Source: Prochlorococcus sp. AG-676-L21
GTDB taxonomy: Bacteria > Cyanobacteriota > Cyanobacteriia > PCC-6307 > Cyanobiaceae
Assembly (NCBI GenBank): GCA_003210915.1
Contig: QCUA01000004.1
Location: forward strand, 1-61,839
Reading direction: 5' to 3'
DNA: 61,839 nucleotides
Program-made: the position numbers and the translations under genes
Notes under the pieces: generated by a model
Told to the model about the DNA's origin: nothing
Seen by the model: the letters and a program-made list of their open reading frames with translations, nothing else
Databases searched by the model: none
Shown: positions 9,868-18,876 of the stretch, in pieces
Numbering within the stretch: position 1 is the first letter of the stretch
How the letters are laid out: each line of letters begins with the position of its first letter

Positions 9868-9940
9868 GCCGGGATAGCTCAGTTGGTAGAGCAGGCGACT
9901 GAAAATCGCCGTGTCCCCAGTTCAAATCTGGGTCCTGGCA
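9868..9940 (+). tRNA. tRNA-Phe (anticodon GAA)
   Basis: 73-nt cloverleaf. The acceptor GCCGGGA pairs imperfectly with TCCTGGC and the discriminator is A. The D arm is AGCTCAGTTGGTAGAGC, the anticodon stem-loop is GCGACTGAAAATCGC with anticodon GAA, and the T arm contains GTTCAAATC. An intrinsic terminator starts 8 bp downstream. Confidence 0.96.
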
Positions 9941-9948
9941 CCTTTATA

Positions 9949-9972
9949 AACCTGTCATTGACAGGTTTTTTT
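9949..9972 (+). terminator. Intrinsic terminator after tRNA-Phe
   Basis: 8-bp stem AACCTGTC / GACAGGTT with a 3-nt loop and a T run at 9966-9972. It lies between tRNA-Phe and the convergent secreted-protein gene and may help to end both transcripts. Confidence 0.85.
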
Positions 9973-9996
9973 GTGAATATTTATAAATTTAAATTT

Positions 9997-10416
9997 TTAA
10001 TTATCAACTCTACATACTTGACGAATCACACCCAATATTAGTTGGTCTCCATTTGGATCTTGCCAATCAGCAAGATTATTTAAACGACTATTTTTCTCAT
10101 CTGTGAAAACATCAACATCTCTAAAAGATTTTTCAAAACAATTTATGTCCATTGTGTAAAGAATATCTTGTGTTATTTCACTTTTAGTTTTTGGAATAAA
10201 TTTACTCAATACCCTAACAGATCCATCTTCATTCCTTTTTATACTTTTTCTATCCCATAATTGTTCACCGTATTCACTAATTGGAACCCCAACCCAATCA
10301 TGAGAAAAAGCATATGATTGTTTTATTGAAATACAAAAAGAGCAAATTATAGACAGAACTAAAGACAAGAAATTAACAACAAGTTTTGATGAAAAGATAT
10401 TCTTGGCTTGAATCAT
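9997..10416 (-). CDS. Small secreted protein, surface-adhesin E-like (tentative)
   Basis: 139 residues from the ATG at 10416; a longer frame to a TTG at 10482 adds an unlikely hydrophobic leader. The N-terminus is a clear signal peptide (KLVVNFLSLVLSIICSFC then a cleavage region near QSYAFS). The mature part has a W near its start, the stretch YGEQLWDRKSIKRNEDGSVRV, and two later cysteines (INCFEK, RQVCR) that could form a disulfide. The layout resembles short periplasmic 'surface-adhesin E' proteins, but that is a weak family guess. Function unknown. Confidence 0.7.
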   Translation of the reverse strand: MIQAKNIFSSKLVVNFLSLVLSIICSFCISIKQSYAFSHDWVGVPISEYGEQLWDRKSIKRNEDGSVRVLSKFIPKTKSEITQDILYTMDINCFEKSFRDVDVFTDEKNSRLNNLADWQDPNGDQLILGVIRQVCRVDN

Positions 10417-10642
10417 AATATTTTTGAATATTGAAATCAATAAATTGAATTTTTGAAAAGAATAAATATTATTAATTATCAATTTTGATTCAGAATTTAC
10501 TAATTTAGTTTGCTTAAAATCTAAATTTAAAAAAAATAAGATTATAAACTTTGTAAAAAATTTTATTGATTACTATTTCTATTATAGATACAATCAACTA
10601 TTAATTTCTAAAGTTAGCTTTCAAAAAATTTTCGGACCAATA

Positions 10643-11278
10643 ATGAATAAAATTCAAAAATTCCTCTCAATAGTTTTTTTTGTAGCAATATTTGTTGTAT
10701 TAATTTATTTCATACAAAACTATGGCATTGAACCTCTTAGGAACAAGGTAGAGAGTATGGGAATATGGGCACCTTTTGGAATATTTGTTCTAAGAGGAGT
10801 AAGTATAATTTTACCTGCTCTCCCAAGTTCGGCATATTCACTTCTCGCTGGCTCCTTACTAGGATTCCAAAAAGGTTACATAACAATTATCTTTTCTGAT
10901 ATCGTTTTTTGCCAAGCAGCTTTTTTTATAGCAAGATATTTTGGTCGTGATCCTGTACGTGGTTTAGTAGGCTCAAAAGCTATGAAAAGAATTGAAAGTT
11001 TTAATCAAAACCAATTAGAAGAAAATTTCTTCCTAATGACAGGTCTTCTAATGACTGGACTTTTTGATTTTCTCAGCTATGCAATAGGTATTGGAGGAAC
11101 TCGGTGGAAAATATTCACTCCAGCTTTACTAATAAGTCTTCTAATCAGTGATTCTATTCTTGTTGCTGTTGGAGCTGGAGTCAGTCAGGAAGCAGGTTTA
11201 TTCCTAGGAATAGCTCTTTTAGGCATGTTTGCATTAGCAACTATTTCAGGTTTAGCAAAAAGAAGAATTCCAAAATAA
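10643..11278 (+). CDS. TVP38/TMEM64 (VTT-domain) family membrane protein
   Basis: 211 residues and about six hydrophobic segments. The VTT-type core is visible: FVLRGVSIILPALPSSAYSL, then GSLLGFQKGYITII and a re-entrant-like FFIARYFGRDPVRGLVG. Family members (DedA/TVP38/TMEM41) are linked to lipid scrambling and envelope homeostasis. The substrate here is unknown. It stands alone between a divergent secreted-protein gene and a small unknown gene. Confidence 0.87.
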   Translation: MNKIQKFLSIVFFVAIFVVLIYFIQNYGIEPLRNKVESMGIWAPFGIFVLRGVSIILPALPSSAYSLLAGSLLGFQKGYITIIFSDIVFCQAAFFIARYFGRDPVRGLVGSKAMKRIESFNQNQLEENFFLMTGLLMTGLFDFLSYAIGIGGTRWKIFTPALLISLLISDSILVAVGAGVSQEAGLFLGIALLGMFALATISGLAKRRIPK

Positions 11279-11394
11279 GGCAAGAATTAATAGTCCTAAA
11301 ACCATCCATAAAAGATATAACATTTTTGCAAAAAACAACATTAAAAATGACTATTCATGTAAGAATATAATTCTGTTGAATTTAAAAATTTTTG

Positions 11395-11574
11395 ATGACT
11401 ACTTTTAGACCTACATCACACGATCGTCCTGGAGAACAAATATCAACTACGCCTTCCGGATTAAAAGTAACTTCTGCAAAAAGATTAATGGTTGATTCTA
11501 TGGTAAGGATGATTCAAAAAGCTACCAATCATTCAGTAGAAGATAAACTTGACGAAGAATCAAATAACAATTAA
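11395..11574 (+). CDS. Small conserved-looking protein of unknown function upstream of cpeS
   Basis: 59 residues from the ATG at 11395 (a TTG lies one codon earlier). It starts [20 protein letters not shown] and is hydrophilic and basic in the middle ([16 protein letters not shown]), with an acidic Asn-rich tail. There is no membrane segment or known motif. Its end overlaps the likely cpeS start by 26 bp in another frame, so the two are probably one transcript. I do not recognise the family. Confidence 0.65.
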   Translation: MTTFRPTSHDRPGEQISTTPSGLKVTSAKRLMVDSMVRMIQKATNHSVEDKLDEESNNN

Positions 11575-12100
11575 TCAATTTATTCAGAAAAGTTTAGGAG
11601 AGTGGAAATCCATAAGAAGCACTCATTCTTTGGCTTTTCAGGAAGTTGAAAATTCAACTAGCAAAATAGTAATAAAAGAGTTAGAAATCAATAATAAAAA
11701 TGTGATCGAACTTTTAGAAAAATATAATTCCAGCTCTAAACCTTCTGTTATTGCATTATCAATTAGTTGGAAGGCAATAAGCGATTGGGAGGTGGATCAA
11801 AAAGTTGAAGAAGATAAAACTATATTATTATTTTTACCAAAAGATAAAAATAAAGGAATTGTTCTTCGAAATAAGGGATATACCGAATCTGAGATTTCAT
11901 CATCAGAATATTTGATTGATGAAAATGCGAACTTAAATATTAAAACTATTTACAGTTCAACAGTTTCTGAAGAAAGAATTTGTTTTTTATCAAATCATAT
12001 TAGATCCAGATATTCAGTAATTAGAAATCAAGAAAACAATACTGTAATACAAACCTCGCACACATCAGAGATAAGAAATATGTCTATCTTAAAAGATTGA
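11549..12100 (+). CDS. cpeS: Phycobiliprotein lyase, CpeS/CpcS family
   Basis: 183 residues. The family N-terminal pattern is clear: [20 protein letters not shown], with the GxWxSxRxxH motif. A central strand-rich lipocalin-like region ([12 protein letters not shown]) and a late R-S-R-Y ([10 protein letters not shown]) follow. CpeS-type lyases attach phycoerythrobilin to Cys82 of beta-phycoerythrin, as shown for Prochlorococcus MED4. The probable substrate, cpeB, is convergent and its 3' end overlaps this gene by 17 bp. The TTG start is uncertain. Confidence 0.85.
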   Translation: MTKNQITINQFIQKSLGEWKSIRSTHSLAFQEVENSTSKIVIKELEINNKNVIELLEKYNSSSKPSVIALSISWKAISDWEVDQKVEEDKTILLFLPKDKNKGIVLRNKGYTESEISSSEYLIDENANLNIKTIYSSTVSEERICFLSNHIRSRYSVIRNQENNTVIQTSHTSEIRNMSILKD

Positions 12101-12611
12101 TTATTCTTTCAAATTGAAACTCTGTATTAGAAATTAAATCAGGAAGAAATTCTTTTTCTCCTTTCATAATATCTACAGTAGATTTTAAATCAGAAATTGT
12201 TGAATCTCTCATAAGTTCAAAAACTCGGATAGCATTTTTTAGAGGTACACCAAGGGCTAAATAAGTATTTTTAAGGTCCTTTAAACAGTTTTTAGATAAA
12301 ACTGATTCATCATCAGATATTAAAAGGTAAGAAACAATCCTTAAAATTATTTCTCCATCTCTTAGACAAACAGACATCTTATTTGTGTTATTTATAGATA
12401 TTTTTGCATTAACTGAATCTTGATTTTCACAAATCATTGCGGTTACAGCATCAGCGGCAATTGCGTGAGAATTATTTGTTATTGAATTTATTGCATCTAA
12501 TCTTGAGTTTGCAGTATTTATAAATTCTTTTATGTATTCTATATTTTTATTACCTATATTTTCTAGTTCTCTATCAGTTGATAAAATTTGGTTACTATTT
12601 GAAACTATCAT
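12084..12611 (-). CDS. cpeB: Degenerated phycoerythrin beta chain
   Basis: 175 residues of globin-like phycobiliprotein. The best-conserved part is around C82 ([13 protein letters not shown]), then [16 protein letters not shown] with C109. C61 (MICEN) is kept. The Cys at position 50 of ordinary CpeB is Ala here ([11 protein letters not shown]), and the Cys165 region is replaced by EFLPDLISN. This leaves one standard chromophore site, C82. No cpeA or linker is nearby, so it cannot build normal phycobilisome rods. This matches the relic phycoerythrin known from high-light Prochlorococcus. Confidence 0.92.
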   Translation of the reverse strand: MIVSNSNQILSTDRELENIGNKNIEYIKEFINTANSRLDAINSITNNSHAIAADAVTAMICENQDSVNAKISINNTNKMSVCLRDGEIILRIVSYLLISDDESVLSKNCLKDLKNTYLALGVPLKNAIRVFELMRDSTISDLKSTVDIMKGEKEFLPDLISNTEFQFERIINLLR

Positions 12612-12792
12612 TCTTAAATCTAAAAATTTGAAATTTCTATTTATTCATAATAGATTAGAGCAAATTAAAATAATTAAATCTTCTAATAAACGAAATGGTT
12701 CTTAATCAAAAACTACATTTCGAAGTGATATTAAAAATACTGTAAATAAAAATTATTTTTCGCTAAGATATAAATATTATTCCTTAAAAATT

Positions 12793-12993
12793 TTGGATAA
12801 AGAAGAATTAGAATTATCAAAAAAACTTGTTTCTTCTTATAAAAAAAGATTAGAAAAAGAAATTTTTGAGAGAAGTATAAAATTAAAAATGCCTCATAAC
12901 AAGTTCGAAGAAATTATCAATAATAATAATGAACTAATAAATCTAAAAAAAGCATTACAAGAATTAGAGACTAACCCTCAATCTTCAAATTAA
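12793..12993 (+). CDS. Small charged helical protein of unknown function
   Basis: 66 residues from a TTG start. It is Lys/Glu-rich with a heptad-like pattern (LSKKLVSSYKKRLEKEIFER), suggesting one long helix or coiled coil. The tail is polar. No known motif was recognised. It lies 38 bp upstream of the helicase gene on the same strand. The rare start codon and short length make it less certain than its neighbours. Confidence 0.55.
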   Translation: MDKEELELSKKLVSSYKKRLEKEIFERSIKLKMPHNKFEEIINNNNELINLKKALQELETNPQSSN

Positions 12994-13031
12994 AGTAAGG
13001 TAAAAATTTTTAATAATACAACATATAAAAA

Positions 13032-15440
13032 GTGCATCAAACTAACAACTTCCTTTTTAAATCCCTAAATAATGCACAACTAAAAGCTGTAAATCATATC
13101 AATGGGCCACTGCTCGTTGTAGCAGGTGCAGGTAGTGGAAAAACCAAGGCTCTTACTCATAGAATTGCTAATTTAATTGAGAATAACTCTGTAGATCCTT
13201 ATAACATTCTCGCAGTAACTTTTACAAATAAAGCTGCTAAAGAAATGAAAGCAAGACTCCAAGTACTACTTGCACAAGAAAAAGCTTTAAATCAATTTGG
13301 ACAACCTTGGTCAACCCTCAAGGAATATGATCAGAATCAATTAAGAACAAATATTGATCAAGAGAGACTAAGGGACCTATGGATAGGAACTTTTCATGCA
13401 TTATTTTCAAGACTTTTAAGATACGATATTGAAAAATATCAAGATCCTGAAGGCCTAACCTGGACACGGCAATTTTCAATTTATGACGAGACAGATTCTC
13501 AGACCCTAGTAAAAGAAATTGTTAGTCAAGATATGAGTCTTGATCCAAAAAGATTTGATCCTAAGAAAATTAAGAGAGCCATTAGTAACGCAAAAAATCA
13601 ATGTTTTACAGCTAATGACCTTGAAGAAAAAGCTGATAATCATTTTGATAAAATAGTTGCAGATGCTTACAGAAGATATAGGATATCTCTCTCAAAAAAT
13701 AATGCTTTAGATTTTGATGATCTTCTACTACTTCCTGTGTTTTTATTAAGGCAAAATGATTTAGTTAGGGATTACTGGCATAAAAGATTCCAACACGTAT
13801 TAGTTGATGAATATCAAGATACAAATAGGACACAATATGAACTGATAAAATTAATTACCGCCGGGAATACTGAACCAAACAAATTTTGCGAATGGATTGA
13901 TAGATCAATTTTTGTTGTTGGAGATGCTGATCAAAGTATTTATAGTTTTAGGGCAGCAGATTTCAGAATATTAATTGGATTTCAAGAAGACTTTAAAAAT
14001 TTATCTAATAATGATCAGAAAGCCTCTCTTGTTAAATTAGAAGAAAACTATAGATCTTCATCAAATATTCTTACCGCTGCAAACTCTTTGATTGAAAATA
14101 ATACTGAAAGAATTGATAAAGTTTTAAGGCCTACAAGGGAAGAAGGAGAACTTTTAAAATTGCTTAGCTGCGATGATGAGATATCTGAAGCTGAGGCAAT
14201 AACAACAAAATTAAAATCTTTAAATAATTACAATAATCAACCAATCTGGAAAAATTTTGCAATCCTCTATAGAACTAGGGCTCAATCTAGAGTATTAGAA
14301 GAATCTCTAGTAAGATGGAGAATTCCATATACAATCTTTGGCGGATTACGTTTTTATGACAGAAGAGAAGTTAAAGATGCTGTCGCCTATTTAAAAGTCT
14401 TAGTAAATTCTTCAGATAATGTAAGCCTTTTAAGAATAATAAATGTCCCGAGAAGGGGAATAGGAAAAACAACTATTCAAAAGCTTAATGAGCTATCAAA
14501 TAAGTTGAACATTCCTTTATGGGAGGTCATAAATGATAAACAAAGCTTAGATGAGACTATAGGCAGATCATCAAAGGGCATTAATAAATTCACAGAGCTT
14601 ATGAATGACCTGCTTTGCTATATGGAAAACTCGGGGCCTGCTCAAATTCTCCAATTAATTTTAGAAAAAAGCGGTTACTTAAGTGATTTATTAACCAGTG
14701 GTTCAGAGGAATCAGAAGATAGAAGAAATAATCTTCAGGAATTAATAAATGCTGCTACTCAATTTGAAGAAGAGACCGAGAACCCTGATGTAGAGGGATT
14801 CTTGTCAACAGCAGCTTTAACAACAGACAATGATACAAAGAAAAATCATCCTAACTCTGTCACCTTAATGACTCTCCATAACAGTAAAGGACTAGAATTT
14901 CAAAATGTATTTATAACTGGACTAGAACAAGGTTTGTTTCCAAGCCACAGGTCAATTGATACTCCTTTTCTTCTAGAAGAAGAACGAAGATTATGCTATG
15001 TAGGTATAACAAGAGCTAAAGAGAGAGTTTTCTTATCACATGCAAGAGAAAGAAGATTGTGGGGAGGTATGCGAGAAGCAACAATTCCTTCGATATTCCT
15101 CTCAGAAATACCAGAGGAATTAATTGACGGGGAATTACCTCAATCCGGTGGTGCTTCTATCAGAAGGGATCGTCATCTTGACCGTTTAACAAGAGTGGAT
15201 CGAAACGATTCAAATGAATTTATTAATAAACCTATAAATGCAGTAAGAAAACTATATTCAGGACCCAGTAAAGGTAAAAGTTGGTTGGTTGGAGATAAAG
15301 TAATTCACTCCAAATTTGGCAAAGGTGAAATCATACATATTTTTGGCAGTGGCGAAAAAATATCTTTAGCAGTAAAGTTTGGTGATAAAGGGAGCAAAAT
15401 TCTAGACCCAAGATTAGCTCCAATAAGAGCAATAAACTGA
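13032..15440 (+). CDS. pcrA: ATP-dependent DNA helicase, UvrD/PcrA type
   Basis: 802 residues, SF1A helicase. Walker A is AGAGSGKT (31-38); further motifs are FTNKAAKEMKAR, GTFHALFSRLLR, VDEYQDTN, GDADQSIYSFRAAD, EENYRSS, TLHNSKGLEF and YVGITRAKER. Such 3'-5' helicases act in excision repair, mismatch repair and removal of RecA or stalled polymerase. A GTG start is used at 13032. The cca-type gene starts 7 bp downstream. Confidence 0.95.
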   Translation: MHQTNNFLFKSLNNAQLKAVNHINGPLLVVAGAGSGKTKALTHRIANLIENNSVDPYNILAVTFTNKAAKEMKARLQVLLAQEKALNQFGQPWSTLKEYDQNQLRTNIDQERLRDLWIGTFHALFSRLLRYDIEKYQDPEGLTWTRQFSIYDETDSQTLVKEIVSQDMSLDPKRFDPKKIKRAISNAKNQCFTANDLEEKADNHFDKIVADAYRRYRISLSKNNALDFDDLLLLPVFLLRQNDLVRDYWHKRFQHVLVDEYQDTNRTQYELIKLITAGNTEPNKFCEWIDRSIFVVGDADQSIYSFRAADFRILIGFQEDFKNLSNNDQKASLVKLEENYRSSSNILTAANSLIENNTERIDKVLRPTREEGELLKLLSCDDEISEAEAITTKLKSLNNYNNQPIWKNFAILYRTRAQSRVLEESLVRWRIPYTIFGGLRFYDRREVKDAVAYLKVLVNSSDNVSLLRIINVPRRGIGKTTIQKLNELSNKLNIPLWEVINDKQSLDETIGRSSKGINKFTELMNDLLCYMENSGPAQILQLILEKSGYLSDLLTSGSEESEDRRNNLQELINAATQFEEETENPDVEGFLSTAALTTDNDTKKNHPNSVTLMTLHNSKGLEFQNVFITGLEQGLFPSHRSIDTPFLLEEERRLCYVGITRAKERVFLSHARERRLWGGMREATIPSIFLSEIPEELIDGELPQSGGASIRRDRHLDRLTRVDRNDSNEFINKPINAVRKLYSGPSKGKSWLVGDKVIHSKFGKGEIIHIFGSGEKISLAVKFGDKGSKILDPRLAPIRAIN

Positions 15441-15447
15441 AATTTGC

Positions 15448-16695
15448 ATGAATGATATTTCTGCTTATATAAATTCAGCAATATTAAAAATTCCATTTAA
15501 TTTATTTAATATAATTTCTGAGTATATAGAATTGAATAGTAGAGTTAAAGTTGCTATTGTAGGTGGCTATATAAGAGATTTATTAATCACTAAAATACAT
15601 AAAAAGACTTTTTTTAAACCACTCGATATTGATATAGTTACAGAAGGATCTTCAGTTGATTTAGCAAAATTCATAAAAAAAAATATCTCAAATGTTGAAC
15701 TTTGTTTGATAAAAGAATTTGAAATATACGACACTGTAGAACTAAATATTAATGATTTAAAAATTGATATAGCTTCTGCAAGAAAAGAGAATTATGAATC
15801 TCCAGGATTAAATCCAATCGTAAAACATGCAAATATTGAAGAGGATTTACAAAGAAGAGATTTTAGTATCAATGCAATAGCTTTTGAATTCTCAAAGCAA
15901 GAAATTTATGATTTTTTTGATGGCATAAAACACATAGAGGAAAAAGAATTACATTTGCTGCATGAAAATAGTATTCAAGATGACCCTAGTAGATTGATAA
16001 GATGCGCAAGATATGCTTCCAGATTAGGTTTTAAAATTTCAAATAAATCACTTCAACAATCTCAAAGTATTGTCCAAAGATGGCCATGGGAAATTAAAAA
16101 CGATGATACTAAATCTAGATTTCCGCCTGGCATAAGTATAAGAATTAGGATGGAATTGTCAGAAATATACAAATACGATAATCTTGCAAAAATAGTTTCT
16201 TTATTAAATGATTGGGAAATTATTTCTATCCTTAATAAAAATATTATTGTTAATAATAAATTTTTAAGGGGTTTAAAGTGGATTAAAAAACTAAATGGTA
16301 ATTATATTCTCTACATATTAAAAAATTCAGAAAATTTAGAGCTTACTTGTCAAAGATTTTTTATTAATAGCAGGGAAAAGAAAATTCTCAAAGAGTACTT
16401 AAGTATCACAAATCAATTAGAAAATGAAAAAGAAAAATTTCTCTATTTAACCCCCTCGCAATGGACTGAATTTATTGAAACAAAAAATTTAGATGAAGAG
16501 ACAGTGAAATTATTAATTTGCAATGGGGGTTTATTTTGGAAATCATTTTTTAAATGGCTTTTTATTTTTAAATTTATCAAGTCAAAGAAAAGTGGAGAAT
16601 TTTTAAAAAGTAAAGGGTGGCAACCGGGGAAAGAAATGGGGGATGAAATTAAAAGGTTGAGATATATAGAGATCGATAAGATCAAAAAGAAATAA
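15448..16695 (+). CDS. cca: CCA-adding enzyme / poly(A) polymerase family nucleotidyltransferase
   Basis: 415 residues, class II tRNA nucleotidyltransferase. Seen: VAIVGGYIRDLL (G39-G40), the metal-binding DID at 60-62, the conserved QRRDFSINAIAFEF, and RLIRCARYASRLGF. None of the four tRNA genes here encodes its own CCA, so such an enzyme is needed. Sequence alone does not show whether this copy adds CC, A, the full CCA or poly(A). The lysine-rich C-terminus is poorly conserved. Confidence 0.87.
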   Translation: MNDISAYINSAILKIPFNLFNIISEYIELNSRVKVAIVGGYIRDLLITKIHKKTFFKPLDIDIVTEGSSVDLAKFIKKNISNVELCLIKEFEIYDTVELNINDLKIDIASARKENYESPGLNPIVKHANIEEDLQRRDFSINAIAFEFSKQEIYDFFDGIKHIEEKELHLLHENSIQDDPSRLIRCARYASRLGFKISNKSLQQSQSIVQRWPWEIKNDDTKSRFPPGISIRIRMELSEIYKYDNLAKIVSLLNDWEIISILNKNIIVNNKFLRGLKWIKKLNGNYILYILKNSENLELTCQRFFINSREKKILKEYLSITNQLENEKEKFLYLTPSQWTEFIETKNLDEETVKLLICNGGLFWKSFFKWLFIFKFIKSKKSGEFLKSKGWQPGKEMGDEIKRLRYIEIDKIKKK

Positions 16696-16698
16696 CTA

Positions 16699-18867
16699 TC
16701 AATTTATTACTTCTCCGACCTTATACCATTCATCCTTTAAAAATTTTTCATACTTAGGATCACAACTTATCAAAAGCGGCCCGCAAGTTTGTGGATCTAA
16801 CAATAATGAGATTTTTTCTTTAAAGCTGTCACTATTAACTTTATTTTTTTTTGAAAAAGAGATGATTCTATTATTACGTTTTTCTGCAATAATTTGATCA
16901 AATATTTCTTTATTTGATTCGAACAGAGAACTTTTGATCCCTTTATGTATTAATTCAAATACTCCTGGATAAGCTTTAAATGCCAATAAATCCAATAAGA
17001 CTCTGATAGGTTCAAGGTTATTATTTTTCCTCAATAAATTAGATGAATCGATCATCTCTTTAAGGTGTCCTATAAATCCATAGCCAGTTACATCAGTAGC
17101 TGCATTTATAAATGTTTCGCCAAACTTATCTTGAAGTAAATAAATTTTTTCAATTAATGGTTGCTGACTTGTAACTAAATTTCTCATTATCTCCTCTGAA
17201 CTATCTTTCAAATTAATATTTTGCATTTGAGCAGCAAAAAAAACTCCCACGCCTAGAGGTCTAGACATTAGGATAATATCTCCTTTTTGCATACCGGATT
17301 TTAACCATGGTTTTGCTCCATTTTTCAAAACCCCCTGAACAGTTAGAGAAATATCGATTCCTAAAGAATAAGGTTGATCAACAAAACTTCTTGACTCAAA
17401 AGTATGCCCTCCAATTAACTTACCCCCTTCTTCTTCAACTGTTGTTTTTATCCCTTTAAGACAATGAGAAAAAAGGTAGCTTTGAAAATCTTTTCCTACT
17501 TTTGGAAGAGATATTAAGGCCTGTACAGATGAAAGTTTTACTCCGCAAGCCCATAAATCTGAACAAGCATGCAATACAGTAATTTTTGCATTTAGCCAAG
17601 GATCACTTATCAACGCTGGAAATCCATCAACACTTTGAAGAATAATATCTTGATTATTTTTATAAATTTCAATAGCATCTTCAGGAGAAGTTGCAAAATT
17701 TTCAAGTTGAGCACTTCTTAAGGATTTATTTAAAATACCTTGAGGAATTTTAGCGGCACATCCTCTACAGTCTTCCATCCCATCTTCTATAACTTTTTGA
17801 TTCATATTCGAATCTAAAACACGAAATTTCTTTATGAAACCTTCGTCAATTTTATTTTTAAGGTACCAAATAAGAAAATAAGGCCCAATAACAACATCAC
17901 CATAAAAAGCAAAAGCTTTCGGAAGCTTTCTAGGATAAGAATTTACTATTTGCAATCCAAATTTTTGGGGAGACCATTTTTTTAATGATTCACCTTTTAT
18001 TTCCTTCTGAATATTATTTGCCAATATATTTAAAACTTTTACTGCAAATATTCCAGAAGAAGGTCTCTTAGAAGTTTCTATGACTGCGCAATCACCAGTA
18101 GCAAAAGTTCCCAAAAAATTTTTCAACCTTAATTTTTGATTTGTAAAAAATCGTCCTTTTGAATCCAATTCTGAATTATATTTTTGTACCCAATATGGTG
18201 ATGAATTTCCTGTACATAAGAGAATCTTTCCATAATCAACAGGAAGTTTTCCAACTACTTCTATATTCGATCTATAAAAAGTTTTTAAAATTTTATCATT
18301 TACCTTATTTGATTTGCATAGAATTTTTAAAGATCTTTTTTTCCATCTTTTTCTCAAGGCAAAAGCAACTTCAATCGCTGCGAGCCCACTTCCAACAATT
18401 ACAAAAGATTGTGCAGTTTCAGAATCATGCTGATCTTCTTTTTTAATTAACTCATAAGCCTTAAAAAAAGGTTTAATTGGGAAAGCAATTTGATTATTGA
18501 CTAAATCCTCAAATTCTCCTGAAATTTTGGTTTGACTTCCATAGTTAAGTACTAATTTTGAGTAACCAATTGATGGTCTATTTTTTAAGAAAATTTTTTT
18601 TAACTGAAAATCAATATTTATTACCTCTTCTTTTATGAAAGAAACTCTTGACTTTTTAGCTAAAGATCTAATATCAATTAAGCTTTCATCTAAAGAAATA
18701 GATTTAGAAAGAACAGAAGGGAACATCGCCGAATAAACTAAATGAGTATCTCTAGATATAATTGAGATAGGGATTTCTGGCATTAATTTCGGATACATCA
18801 ACCATTTTCTAATCAAAAGAACATTTGTATGTCCGCCTCCAATTAGTACTAGATGATTAATAGTCAT
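16699..18867 (-). CDS. selD: NADH dehydrogenase-like / selenide, water dikinase fusion
   Basis: 722 residues from the ATG at 18867 (an upstream ATG at 18891 adds eight residues). The first half is an FAD/NAD(P)-dependent oxidoreductase: start MTINHLVLIGGGHTNV, second dinucleotide motif VIVGSGLAAIE, and TGDCAV. From about residue 365 it is SelD, with GCAAKIP holding the Cys and Lys equivalent to C17 and K20 of E. coli SelD; the Cys at 19 is Ala. SelD makes selenophosphate from selenide and ATP. The fusion suggests coupled selenium/redox chemistry (inference). The Cys codon is TGT, so no selenocysteine is encoded there. Confidence 0.9.
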   Translation of the reverse strand: MTINHLVLIGGGHTNVLLIRKWLMYPKLMPEIPISIISRDTHLVYSAMFPSVLSKSISLDESLIDIRSLAKKSRVSFIKEEVINIDFQLKKIFLKNRPSIGYSKLVLNYGSQTKISGEFEDLVNNQIAFPIKPFFKAYELIKKEDQHDSETAQSFVIVGSGLAAIEVAFALRKRWKKRSLKILCKSNKVNDKILKTFYRSNIEVVGKLPVDYGKILLCTGNSSPYWVQKYNSELDSKGRFFTNQKLRLKNFLGTFATGDCAVIETSKRPSSGIFAVKVLNILANNIQKEIKGESLKKWSPQKFGLQIVNSYPRKLPKAFAFYGDVVIGPYFLIWYLKNKIDEGFIKKFRVLDSNMNQKVIEDGMEDCRGCAAKIPQGILNKSLRSAQLENFATSPEDAIEIYKNNQDIILQSVDGFPALISDPWLNAKITVLHACSDLWACGVKLSSVQALISLPKVGKDFQSYLFSHCLKGIKTTVEEEGGKLIGGHTFESRSFVDQPYSLGIDISLTVQGVLKNGAKPWLKSGMQKGDIILMSRPLGVGVFFAAQMQNINLKDSSEEIMRNLVTSQQPLIEKIYLLQDKFGETFINAATDVTGYGFIGHLKEMIDSSNLLRKNNNLEPIRVLLDLLAFKAYPGVFELIHKGIKSSLFESNKEIFDQIIAEKRNNRIISFSKKNKVNSDSFKEKISLLLDPQTCGPLLISCDPKYEKFLKDEWYKVGEVIN

Positions 18868-18876
18868 TTCATTGCC

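Noticed and set aside
11252-11341. A 29-residue minus-strand hydrophobic ORF (MLFFAKMLYLLWMVLGLLIL...) overlapping the end of the TVP38-type gene
   Set aside because: It looks like a small photosystem-type peptide, but it matches none that I know (PsbN, PsbX, PetN, PetM, Psb30, PsaM), overlaps a real gene and could arise from AT-rich codons. No ribosome-binding site is obvious.
17740-17780. Selenocysteine at the active site of SelD
   Set aside because: The codon is TGT (Cys) and the frame has no TGA inside, so no selenocysteine is encoded here.
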